DNA of 64,000 nt from Tessaracoccus aquimaris. Its GTDB lineage: Bacteria; Actinomycetota; Actinomycetes; Propionibacteriales; Propionibacteriaceae. A model generated the notes under the pieces. That model was given only the letters and a program-made list of their open reading frames with translations, searched no databases and was not told where the DNA came from. The position numbers and the translations under genes were made by a program. How positions within the stretch are numbered: position 1 is the stretch's first letter; each line of letters starts with the position of its first letter. Positions 45,682 to 53,266 of this stretch are shown piece by piece. Location of the stretch: positions 558,001 through 622,000 of the forward strand of contig NZ_CP019606.1 in the NCBI RefSeq assembly GCF_001997345.1, in the 5' to 3' direction.

Positions 45682-47329
45682 GACTCCCGCCAGGCGATGG
45701 CCAGCGCCGTCTCGCGCAGACCCGCGACTCCGGCGGGGGCGAGGCCGGCGCCCTCCAGATGCTCGAGCGCCGCGGCGAGGTCGTCGGAGATCATCCTCTC
45801 GAGCTCGGTATCGACCCCCGCCTCCCGCATCGCCGTGGCCAAACGGGGTGCGTCGCCGTGGTCGAACCGCCGCGTGCCGAGCCTCTCCAGCAGGTCGCGC
45901 GCCGCCCCGTCGACCCGCTCGCGGGCGATCGACACCAACATCGTGGCCTTGGCGTCGACCAGGTCGTCTCCCGCGGGCTTGCCCGTGACGGCCGGATCTC
46001 CCCAGACGCCCAGGTAGTCATCGCGCAGGGCGAAGGCGCGGCCGAGCAGCTCGCCGCAGCTCAGCAGGGCGCGCTCGGTGTCGGCCGACGCGCCCGCCGC
46101 GATGGCCCCGAACTGGAGGGGACGCATCACGGTGTAGCGGCCGGTCTTGAGGCGGGCGACCGTCTCGGCGTGATGCTCGTCCCAGCGGCCGGCGGCGGCC
46201 CCGGTCAGGTCGGCGCGTTGGCCGGCGATCAGTTCGACCGACAGCCGGAACCAGGTCTCGCGCAGGCGCCGCGGCAGCGAGTCGACGAGCCGGTCGGCGA
46301 CGGTGTGCGCGAGATCGCCGAGGAGCACCGCCAGGTTCTCTCCGAACCGCTCCGACTGTCCGAAGCCTGCGCTGTCGCGATGCCAGGCGGACGCCTCCAC
46401 ATGGGCCGAGGGGTGGTTGCGGCGGGAGTCGGACTCGTCCATCACGTCGTCGTGGATGAGGGCGAACAGGTGCAGCAACTCGAGCGCCGCGGAGACCCGC
46501 AGCAGGCGCAGGTAGGCCTCGCTGCCGTGGGCGCCCCCCGCGGCGATGAAGCCCCAGTAGGCGAGGCGGACGCGGATCCGCTTGCCGCCTTCGCTGTGGC
46601 GCGCCAGCCATGCGGGCAGGTCCACCGCCAGGACGTCGACCCCGAGGTCGCCGATCAGCGCCTCCCACTCCGAGGCAAGCGCATCGAGTTCCGCCGCGAT
46701 CAGGCGGTCGACCTCGGACACTGCGGCGTCCGCGTCGACCGGGGTGCGGCGCTGAAAGACGCAGGCGCCGGGGAAGAGTAGGTCGATCTCCGGCACCTGC
46801 AGCGCGGCCCACGGGCTGTAGACGTGGGGGTCGACTCGATGGCCCGGTGCAGGTCGGCCCAATCGACCCAGGCCCACTCGGCCACCTCGGCCGGGTCGAC
46901 GACCGGATCCTCGTCGCCGACGAAGGCGGCGAACACCGGGCACACCTCGTTCTCGACAACTCCGGACGGGTCGACGGCGCGGTAACGGAACGTTGGTAGG
47001 AGGGGGATCAGCGGGCCGACGTGCAGGCCGATCTCCTCGCGGATCCTGCGGCGTGCCGCGTCCTCGATGTCCTCTCCGGGCTTGGGATGTCCGCAACAGG
47101 AGTTGGTCCAGACGCCGGGCCAGGTCCTCTTCGACAGGGCCCGACGGGTGACGAGCACCTGGCCCGCCGCGTTGAAGAGGTAGGTGGAGAACGCCAGGTG
47201 CAGGGGGGTGGCGCCGGTGTGGATCGTCAGCCTGTCGGCGGACCCGACCGGGCGACCCGCCCCGTCGAGGAGGACCACCTCGTCCCGCGGGTTCTGGGGG
47301 GACCGGGCGGCGGGTGTGTGTAGTGACAT
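45678..47329 (-). CDS. idi-crtE: fused isopentenyl-diphosphate isomerase / geranylgeranyl diphosphate synthase, with one frameshift
   Basis: N-terminal ~190 residues: type 1 IPP isomerase (Nudix) with WTNSCCGHPKPGED, RRRIREEIGLHVGP and ENEVCPVFAAF. C-terminal ~350 residues: trans-prenyl diphosphate synthase with GGKRIRVRLAYWG, first Asp-rich motif FALIHDDVMDESDSRR and second motif ALRDDYLGVWGD. A base is missing in a C run at about 46838; adding it gives AIESTPHVYSPWAALQVPEI and continues without a stop into the synthase, a 550-residue fusion. Separate proteins are possible if the synthase starts at an internal GTG (for example VSEVDRLIAAELDAL). Start ATG at 47329 lies next to the 11-bp repeat array. 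Confidence 0.85.
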
Positions 47330-47333
47330 GACG

Positions 47334-47366
47334 GCCCGTCCAATGTTTGTTGAAGGTTTGTGCAAC
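47334..47366. promoter_or_regulatory. three 11-bp direct repeats at the idi-crtE promoter (putative LitR/CarH operator)
   Basis: GCCCGTCCAAT, GTTTGTTGAAG and GTTTGTGCAAC stand head to tail at 47334, 47345 and 47356. All share GT at 5-6 and AA at 9-10. The array begins four bases upstream of the idi-crtE ATG on the minus strand, where it would cover the core promoter. Confidence 0.6.
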
Positions 47367-47396
47367 GATAACCCTCCCGCCAGGCGTAGGCAAGGG

Positions 47397-47429
47397 CGGT
47401 GTGCAAGGTTTGTGGAATGCTTGCTAGCG
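47397..47429. promoter_or_regulatory. 11-bp direct repeats before litR (putative autoregulatory operator)
   Basis: CGGTGTGCAAG (47397), GTTTGTGGAAT (47408) and a weaker GCTTGCTAGCG (47419) form a second head-to-tail array in the idi-litR gap, 30 bases from the first. It ends 31 bases before the litR start and probably mediates autoregulation. Confidence 0.55.
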
Positions 47430-47460
47430 TTGGTCCAGCGATTGGTTCCAGTCTGGAGTT

Positions 47461-48357
47461 GTGGTGTTCACGATCAAGCAGGTCGCCGGCCTGACCGGCG
47501 TCTCGGAGGCTGTGCTGCGCGCGTGGGAATCGCGTTACGGCGTGGTCACGCCTGAGCGCTCGGCCGGGCGGTACCGGCTCTACAGTGACGCCCAGATCGC
47601 AGTGCTGCGGGAGATGGCGGCCCTCGTCGAGGCGGGCATGCCGCCCTCGCGCGCGGCGGCCGTCCTGATGTCGGCGAGCCATCCGGTCGGGGCCGCTGGC
47701 GCGCGCACGACCTCTCCGGGGGCCGCCGAGGGCGGCGCTCACGGCGAGGGTGCCGCCCTGATCCGTGCGGCGGCGAATCTCGACCCGGCACAGTTGGATG
47801 CCGCGATCGCGGCGGGAGAGCCGCGCCAGTTCGAGGCGTTCGCCGATCACTGGCTGCCCGGTCGGCTGCGTGAACTCGGGGATGCGTGGGCGGCTGGTGA
47901 GGTAGGCGTTGCGGGGGAGCACTTCGCAAGCGCAGGGCTGATGCGTGCGATCGCCGCGTCCTTCGACGATGCGGGCCCGGCCGTGATCCCCGGCCGCGTG
48001 CTCGTCGGATTGCCGCCCGGGTCGCGTCACGAGGTAATGCTGTTCGCCTTCGCCTCCTGTCTCAAGCGCGCGGGGGTGGACGTCGTCTATCTCGGCGCCG
48101 ACGTGCCTGCCGTCGACTGGGAACGCGCGGCGGGCGAGCATCGCGCCCGGGCGGCCGTGATCGCCGTGACCAGTTACCGGCCACGTAGCGGGTCGGCGCA
48201 GGCCGTCGTCGATCGACTGGCTGCGCTCGTTCCCCCCGTCGGGATCTGGATCGGAGGGTCGCGGCGCTCCGACGTCACCGGGGGGCGGCCGCTGCCCGAC
48301 GCGCCATCCGAGGCCGCCGCGCTGGTCGCGAGGAGCCTGCGCGCCGGAGGCGCCTGA
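47461..48357 (+). CDS. litR: CarH/LitR-type MerR regulator with B12-binding domain (light-responsive)
   Basis: DNA-binding repressor that uses adenosylcobalamin as light sensor. MerR helix-turn-helix at residues 3-70 (FTIKQVAGLTGVSEAVLRAW, GRYRLYSDAQIAVLREM). The B12 helical bundle carries the CarH hallmark W-x9-EH: W143, E153 and H154 in DAWAAGEVGVAGEHF. The cobalamin domain has LPPGSRHEV, where H190 is the expected lower cobalt ligand, then VDVVYLGADVP and IWIGGS. 298 residues, GTG start. It is divergent from idi-crtE, as in other actinobacterial carotenoid clusters. Confidence 0.92.
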   Translation: MVFTIKQVAGLTGVSEAVLRAWESRYGVVTPERSAGRYRLYSDAQIAVLREMAALVEAGMPPSRAAAVLMSASHPVGAAGARTTSPGAAEGGAHGEGAALIRAAANLDPAQLDAAIAAGEPRQFEAFADHWLPGRLRELGDAWAAGEVGVAGEHFASAGLMRAIAASFDDAGPAVIPGRVLVGLPPGSRHEVMLFAFASCLKRAGVDVVYLGADVPAVDWERAAGEHRARAAVIAVTSYRPRSGSAQAVVDRLAALVPPVGIWIGGSRRSDVTGGRPLPDAPSEAAALVARSLRAGGA

Positions 48358-48369
48358 CGTCGAGCCAAC

Positions 48370-48391
48370 ATTCGACAAACCTTAGACGGAT
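48370..48391 (-). promoter_or_regulatory. two 11-bp repeats upstream of tspO (putative LitR/CarH operator)
   Basis: Read on the minus strand: ATCCGTCTAAG (48391-48381) and GTTTGTCGAAT (48380-48370), again with GT at 5-6 and AA at 9-10. The pair lies 13 bases after the litR stop and 55 bases before the tspO start. Confidence 0.5.
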
Positions 48392-48445
48392 CGCCGTGTG
48401 ATGGCTAGCCTGGGTTGGACTGCATCTCTCGTGTGAGGAGTTCTC

Positions 48446-49231
48446 GTGAATCGCGATCTACTGCGCCAGGTCTGGGTGAGTGCCTCGGCCGTGCTGTGCG
48501 TGTACGGCACGCTGCTCGGCTTCGGGGTCATCGGCACACCGGTGGAGGAATCGGCGGGCGGAGCGCTGTCCGCAGATGCCACCCTGCTTGCGCCCGGCGG
48601 GCCCGCGTTCTCGATCTGGTCCGTGATCTATCTGGGTCTTGCCGCGTACACGGTGTGGCAGTGGCTTCCAGTCAACAAGGAGTCCGAACGAGCCAGGGCC
48701 TCCGGTTGGTTGGCAGGCCTGTCGATGTTGCTCAACGCCGCCTGGATCACGGTGACCCAGTGGGGTTGGGTCTGGGTCAGCGTCGTCGTGATCGTGGTGC
48801 TTGCGCTGACGCTCGGGCTCATCGTCCGTGCCCTGACGGTCCTGCCCGCGCATGGCCTCGCGGATCGCATCGTCGTCGACGGAACCTTCGGGCTCTACCT
48901 GGGGTGGGTCACGGTCGCCACCTGCGCCAACGTTGCCGCGGCAGGCAGCACGGCAGGGTCTCCGGCGCCCCGGATCCTGCCAGTGGTCGCGATGGTGGTG
49001 CTCGCCGCCGCAGCCGGGCTCGGTGTCCTCTTCGCGTTGAGGTTTGGTGGCCGCTTGGCCGTCGCGGTTGCTGCTGCTTGGGGTCTTGCCTGGATCGCGG
49101 TGGCGAGGCTGACCGGCCAGCCCGAGTCGACCGCCGTGGGGGCGGTCGCCGTCGTGGCTGCTGTGATCGTGGTGGGTGCTGCTCTGGTGGTCCGGGGGCG
49201 GATGTCCGGCGCGCGGGCCGCAGAGGCCTAG
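48446..49231 (+). CDS. TspO/MBR-like tryptophan-rich membrane protein, long form
   Basis: Membrane protein of 261 residues. The TspO-type pattern is seen in GGPAFSIWSVIYLGLAAYTVW, LNAAWITVTQWGWVWVSVVV and the Trp-rich LYLGWVTVATCANVAA. Bacterial TspO proteins bind porphyrins and are linked to oxygen or light response; in actinobacteria they often neighbour carotenoid genes. The usual protein has about 160 residues and five helices; this one has a C-terminal extension with about two more hydrophobic segments (IVVGAALVVRG at the end). GTG start with GAGGAG upstream. Confidence 0.78.
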   Translation: MNRDLLRQVWVSASAVLCVYGTLLGFGVIGTPVEESAGGALSADATLLAPGGPAFSIWSVIYLGLAAYTVWQWLPVNKESERARASGWLAGLSMLLNAAWITVTQWGWVWVSVVVIVVLALTLGLIVRALTVLPAHGLADRIVVDGTFGLYLGWVTVATCANVAAAGSTAGSPAPRILPVVAMVVLAAAAGLGVLFALRFGGRLAVAVAAAWGLAWIAVARLTGQPESTAVGAVAVVAAVIVVGAALVVRGRMSGARAAEA

Positions 49232-49602
49232 TTGGCGGCGCGGTGGACCGCCTCGATCTGGGCGACGACGACCGTGTTGAGGCTGGCAAGGTGCGCGAAG
49301 TCCTTGGGTGGCTCGCCGCGGTAGAGCGGGCGCACCGTGGTGAGGACCTCGAACAGTTCATCCTTCGTGAAGACCTGCTTGCGGGTCAGCAGGCGCAGGT
49401 CGCCGCGGGCGCTTCGCAGGTCGCGGAGCCTGCCGCGCCAGCCGGGGTTCGACATGGGGGAGTCGGCCTGGTCCATGGCGTCGGCCAGTTGGCCGAGCGC
49501 GTCGATCAGCGCGTCGACCTCACCCTTGACGGCGGCGCAGTCCAGGGCGGTCGTGGTGGCAGGCGCGTCGTCGCGCCCGAAGAGCCTGCTCATGATCCCC
49601 AT
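49228..49602 (-). CDS. hypothetical protein, 124 aa
   Basis: Soluble, helical protein beginning MGIMSRLFGRDDAPATTTAL and containing KGEVDALIDALGQLADAMDQ and LRLLTRKQVFTKDELFEVLT. No signal peptide or membrane segment. The ATG at 49602 has AAAGGCGG six bases upstream; ATG 49593 is an alternative, and a longer form from 49647 lacks a ribosome site. Its 3' end overlaps tspO by four bases. Family not recognised. Confidence 0.65.
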   Translation of the reverse strand: MGIMSRLFGRDDAPATTTALDCAAVKGEVDALIDALGQLADAMDQADSPMSNPGWRGRLRDLRSARGDLRLLTRKQVFTKDELFEVLTTVRPLYRGEPPKDFAHLASLNTVVVAQIEAVHRAAN

Positions 49603-49676
49603 CGGGGTACCGCCTTTCGTCGCTAGAGCAACACTATCTGCCTTCATCCCTTCGCACCTGATCGGGCCGTTGGTAG

Positions 49677-49712
49677 CACCGCGGGGCCACCCGAATGGAT
49701 GGCCCCGCGGTG
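49677..49712. terminator. strong hairpin after the EndoH-like gene
   Basis: CACCGCGGGGCCA (49677-49689) and TGGCCCCGCGGTG (49700-49712) form a perfect 13-bp stem with a 10-base loop. It lies 17 bases after the stop of the minus-strand glycosidase gene. Confidence 0.8.
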
Positions 49713-49728
49713 GTCGGGTCGGAGGGTG

Positions 49729-51201
49729 TCAGCGCAGCGTGAAGGTGTACTCCCGCGAGTTGCCCGCGACGTCGAAGACGACGAGCGTGTTGGTGCCCTT
49801 GACGGCGCCCATCACGCCCGGCTTGAGGAAGTTGACGTCGGACCACTGGTTGTCGGTGAGGTCCTTCTCGACGCCGTTGACGGTGACCCGGTCGACCTTG
49901 CCCGCGTCGTGCAGCTTGAAGCTGATCAGCTTGTAGCCCTTCTTGCCCGTCTTGTGGGTGAAGGGCTTGCCCTCCTTGACGGTGGCGGTGGGGGCGGTCA
50001 GGTCGATCGTGAACGGGGCGGTGCGGGTCGCGGAGATGTTGCCCCACAGGTCCTGGGCGTTGTAACGGATCGTGTAGTCGCCCTCGGGGAGGTCGACGGT
50101 CGCGGTGTGGACGCCGGAGGTGGCGCCGTCGATCGGGGTCTGCGTGCTCTTCACGAGGCGGTCGCCGCGGTAGATGTTGGCGACGATGCGCTTGAGTCCG
50201 CGGTCGTCGGTCGCCGAGACCTGCAGCGACAACTGGGTCGAGGGGCCCGCGTCGGTGGGCTGCACCAGGGTCACACTCGGCTTGGTGGTGTCGGGCACCT
50301 GCTTGTAGACGGCCTTGAGTCCCTTCATGGGCACCGTCAACCCGGAGATGTAGTCCTGCTGGTTCCTGGAGGTGAGGTTGTAGGTCACGAGCGCGCCGTA
50401 TCCCTCATCGACGGTGCGCTTGGCATAGCCAGCGGCACGGTCGGCGGCCGTCTGGGACAGGTCGACGGCCCCGGGTGCCAGTTGGTCCTTGGTCATGCCT
50501 GCGATCCTCGGAGGGCTCCAGGTGCTGTAGTAGGGGTTGTAGGCGTAGTCGATGTAGTCGGCGCCGTTCTCCCCGCCGTAGACCAGCGAGTTCATGGCCG
50601 GCCCGATGTTGTAGAAGGTGATCAGCTTGTCGTCGCCGAGTCGCTCCCGGAGCGCCTTGACGAGGTACAGGAAGGAGTAGGCGTTCGGCTGCGGGGTGCC
50701 GTTGACGCCGTACCTTGACCACTCGTCGTCGAAGTCGATGCCGTCAAGGCCGTAGGTGTCGACCACTTCCTCGAGTTGGGCCGCGAAGGCGTCGGCCTCC
50801 GCATAGGTCTGGAAGTTGGCGATGCCCGCGCCCTGGTGGTTGCCCAGGATGGACAACAGCACCTTGGTGCCCTGCGCCTGCAGCGGCCGGACCTGGTGCT
50901 CTGCGTCAGCGAGGGTCTCCGTGACGCGCTCGTTGAGATGCAGATACGCCTTCTCGCCGTCCCAGTTGATGTTGGCGGCGAAGATGTTCGCGATGTCGAA
51001 GGCCGGTCGAGTGGTGTTCTCGAGCGTGTAGTCGGCGACGTTGGCGAGGTTGTTGGAGTTGACCTCCACGTAGACGACGGCCTTTGGTTCGGTCGTCTCG
51101 TCAGCCCGCGCCTCGGGTGCGGCGCCGAGGGCGCCGAATGCGAGGGCGGCCGCCGCAAGCGTCGCGGTGGCCTTTGCGTGCCACCTGATCGGTCGAGTCA
51201 T
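49729..51201 (-). CDS. secreted endo-beta-N-acetylglucosaminidase, EndoH-like GH18
   Basis: Predicted to cut between the two core GlcNAc residues of high-mannose N-glycans, leaving one GlcNAc on the protein. Signal peptide at residues 1-33 (ATLAAAALAFGALGAAPEARA). GH18 TIM barrel from about 38 to 310; the catalytic motif DGIDFDDE is at 153-160 with E160 as acid, as in EndoH. Two Ig-like domains fill residues 320-490. The ATG at 51201 has AGGGGACAAC upstream. It has its own LacI-type operators and a terminator, in a locus that also encodes a sugar importer, GH38 and GH5 enzymes. Confidence 0.9.
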   Translation of the reverse strand: MTRPIRWHAKATATLAAAALAFGALGAAPEARADETTEPKAVVYVEVNSNNLANVADYTLENTTRPAFDIANIFAANINWDGEKAYLHLNERVTETLADAEHQVRPLQAQGTKVLLSILGNHQGAGIANFQTYAEADAFAAQLEEVVDTYGLDGIDFDDEWSRYGVNGTPQPNAYSFLYLVKALRERLGDDKLITFYNIGPAMNSLVYGGENGADYIDYAYNPYYSTWSPPRIAGMTKDQLAPGAVDLSQTAADRAAGYAKRTVDEGYGALVTYNLTSRNQQDYISGLTVPMKGLKAVYKQVPDTTKPSVTLVQPTDAGPSTQLSLQVSATDDRGLKRIVANIYRGDRLVKSTQTPIDGATSGVHTATVDLPEGDYTIRYNAQDLWGNISATRTAPFTIDLTAPTATVKEGKPFTHKTGKKGYKLISFKLHDAGKVDRVTVNGVEKDLTDNQWSDVNFLKPGVMGAVKGTNTLVVFDVAGNSREYTFTLR

Positions 51202-51260
51202 GAGTTGTCCCCTTTGTTGGACGGCTTCATTGCTGTTCGTCGCAGGGAGCGACCAACTCA

Positions 51261-51274
51261 CTGTAGCGCTTAAG
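51261..51274. promoter_or_regulatory. LacI-type operator at the EndoH promoter
   Basis: CTGTAGCGCTTAAG fits CTAnAGCGCTnTAG in 12 of 14 positions (AGCGCT core intact). On the minus strand TACAGT, overlapping it, is a plausible -10 for the EndoH gene 60 bases downstream. The flank AGTTGG is shared with the site before the binding-protein gene. Confidence 0.65.
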
Positions 51275-51360
51275 TTGGGTCAGGGGACCGACTATGCCGA
51301 GAAAGTACGCTGCTGACGCCCCGCTGAGCCGGATCAACGTCAGATGATTGCGCGTGACAA

Positions 51361-51374
51361 CTAAAGCGCATGAC
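51361..51374. promoter_or_regulatory. secondary LacI-type half-operator upstream of EndoH
   Basis: CTAAAGCGCATGAC, preceded by CAA, matches one complete half of the palindrome (CAACTAAAGCGC). Its centre is exactly 100 bp from the centre of the site at 51261-51274, so DNA looping is conceivable. Confidence 0.4.
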
Positions 51375-51387
51375 TGAGGGGAAGGAG

Positions 51388-51422
51388 AGGCCCCGCCGTG
51401 CGGTGTCGCATCGGCGGGGCCT
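51388..51422 (-). terminator. terminator after the importer operon
   Basis: AGGCCCCGCCG (51388-51398) and CGGCGGGGCCT (51412-51422) form a perfect 11-bp stem with a 13-base loop, 21 bases after the stop of the second permease gene. Confidence 0.8.
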
Positions 51423-51443
51423 CGTTTCCTTGGGGGGATCGGG

Positions 51444-52349
51444 TCAGCCCTTCAGCGCGCCCTCCTGGACGCCCTTGAAGAAGAACCGCTGGGTGAAGGA
51501 GAACATCACGATGATCGGGATCAGCGCGATCATGGTGCCTGCGGCGATCAGGCGCGGGTCGACCGCGAAGTTGCCGTTCAGGTAGGCCATGCCGACCGTC
51601 AGCGTGTACTTCGACGGGTCGGTGAGCACGATCAGCGGCCACAGGAAGTCGTCCCAGGCGCCGATGAAGGCGAAGATCGCGACGACGGCGACCATGCCGC
51701 GGATGTTGGGCCATGCGATGTGGCGGATCCGCTGCCAGGTCGTCGCCCCGTCGACCGTCGCGGCGTCGAGGACGTCCTGGGGGATCATCCGGCAGGCCGT
51801 CGCGATCAGCAGCACGTTCATGGCGCTCACCGCGCCGGGGAGGAAGACGCCCCACAGGGTGTCGGCAAGCCCGAGCATCCTGATCGTCAGGAAGTTGCTC
51901 GTGACGGTGACCTCGCCGGGCAGCAGCAGCGTCGACAGCAGGATCGCCATCGCGATGATCTTGCCCTTGAAGCGCATGCATCCCAGCGCGTAGCCGGCGA
52001 AGGTGGAGAGCACCACGTTGCTGATCACGGTCCCCATCGACACGAGCAGCGAGTGCCAGGCGTAGGTGTAGACCGGGACGATGTCGGTGACCTTCTGGTA
52101 GTTCACCAGCGTCGGGTCCTGCGGGATCAGGTTGGGTGGGAACGAGTAGATGTTCTCGTCGGCGCTCTTCAGCGAGGTGGACAACTGCCACAGGAAGGGG
52201 CCCACGACGATCGCAAGCATCGCAAGCAGCAACGCATAGCGGCCGATCAGCCCGCCGAGCGAGGGCTTCGAGAAGTCGCCGGAGCCGCGCTTGCGGTAGA
52301 TCCGCTCCTTGGTGCGGGTGACGGGGGCATCGATGGTCGCGGTGCTCAT
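51444..52349 (-). CDS. CUT1 sugar ABC transporter permease (MalG-like)
   Basis: Inner-membrane channel subunit of a carbohydrate uptake 1 importer. Six helices, first at about residues 33-53 (YALLLAMLAIVVGPFLW). The EAA loop, contact site for the ATPase, is DAATVDGATTWQRIRHIAWP. C-terminus KGVQEGALKG is typical of MalG-like permeases. 301 residues. The shared ATPase (MsiK-like) is not encoded in the window, the usual situation in actinobacteria. Start overlaps the upstream permease by four bases. Confidence 0.94.
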   Translation of the reverse strand: MSTATIDAPVTRTKERIYRKRGSGDFSKPSLGGLIGRYALLLAMLAIVVGPFLWQLSTSLKSADENIYSFPPNLIPQDPTLVNYQKVTDIVPVYTYAWHSLLVSMGTVISNVVLSTFAGYALGCMRFKGKIIAMAILLSTLLLPGEVTVTSNFLTIRMLGLADTLWGVFLPGAVSAMNVLLIATACRMIPQDVLDAATVDGATTWQRIRHIAWPNIRGMVAVVAIFAFIGAWDDFLWPLIVLTDPSKYTLTVGMAYLNGNFAVDPRLIAAGTMIALIPIIVMFSFTQRFFFKGVQEGALKG

Positions 52350-53224
52350 GCTGCCTTCTTCTCACGGTTCATGAACGCGATCGCGATCAGGGGGATCAGC
52401 GTCAGCAGGAAGAGCGCAACGCTGATGGCGGAGGCGTAGCCGACGTTGCCCGTGAGGCCTGAGCCGACCTGACGGATCAGCATCACCAGCGACATGTCGT
52501 AGCCGCCGGGGCCTCCGGTGCCCTTGGAGAGGACCTCAAGTTCGGTGAAGATGCGCATCGCGGAGACGGCGATCAGCACGCAGATCAGCAGCATCGCGCC
52601 CCGCACGCCCGGAATGGTGACATGGAGGAAGCGGCGGAAGCTGCTCGCTCCGTCGAGTTGGGCCGCCTCGTGGAGCTCCTTGCCGACGTTACCCAGAGCC
52701 GCCAGGTAGACGACCATGTAGTAGCCGAGGCCCTTCCACACCGTCAGCAGGATGGAGCAGGCGAGCAGCAGCCAGCGGTCCACCAGGAACGGAACCGGTT
52801 GATCTGTCAGCCCCAGGAAGTCGAGCGACTGGTTGACGATGCCGCGGCTGTCGAAGAGCCACTGCCAGATCAGCGCCACCACCACGACCGAGGCGATCAC
52901 CGGGAAGTAGAAGGTGGTGCGGAAGAACGAGATGCCGGGGATGACCTTCTCGACCAGGAGCGCGAGCAGCAGCGGCAGGATCGTCAGCAGCGGCACGCAG
53001 GCCGCGACGTAGATCAGGCAGGTGACGATCGCGTTCCAGAACATCTCGTCGCCGAACATGCGCTCGTAGTTGGCGACGCCGATGAAGGACGGAGGCTTCA
53101 GCGGCCGGGCGTTGGTGAAGCTCAGGATGACCGTGTTGAGAAACGGCCAGAGCGAGAACACCAGCACCCAGATGATGGCGGGAGCCACGAGGAGCCAGGG
53201 GGTGAACCACTTATGGGACCTCAT
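52346..53224 (-). CDS. CUT1 sugar ABC transporter permease (MalF-like)
   Basis: Partner permease of the same importer, 292 residues with six helices. EAA loop ELHEAAQLDGASSFRRFLHV; N-terminal WFTPWLLVAPAIIWVLVFSL is typical of UgpA/MalF-like subunits. It follows the binding-protein gene by 42 bases on the minus strand and overlaps the next permease start (ATGA). Imported substrate is inferred to be a mannose-rich oligosaccharide released by the EndoH-like enzyme. Confidence 0.94.
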   Translation of the reverse strand: MRSHKWFTPWLLVAPAIIWVLVFSLWPFLNTVILSFTNARPLKPPSFIGVANYERMFGDEMFWNAIVTCLIYVAACVPLLTILPLLLALLVEKVIPGISFFRTTFYFPVIASVVVVALIWQWLFDSRGIVNQSLDFLGLTDQPVPFLVDRWLLLACSILLTVWKGLGYYMVVYLAALGNVGKELHEAAQLDGASSFRRFLHVTIPGVRGAMLLICVLIAVSAMRIFTELEVLSKGTGGPGGYDMSLVMLIRQVGSGLTGNVGYASAISVALFLLTLIPLIAIAFMNREKKAA

Positions 53225-53266
53225 GACAGTCCCTCCTATCCGGGTGCTGGTGTCTGTGGGTGGTTC

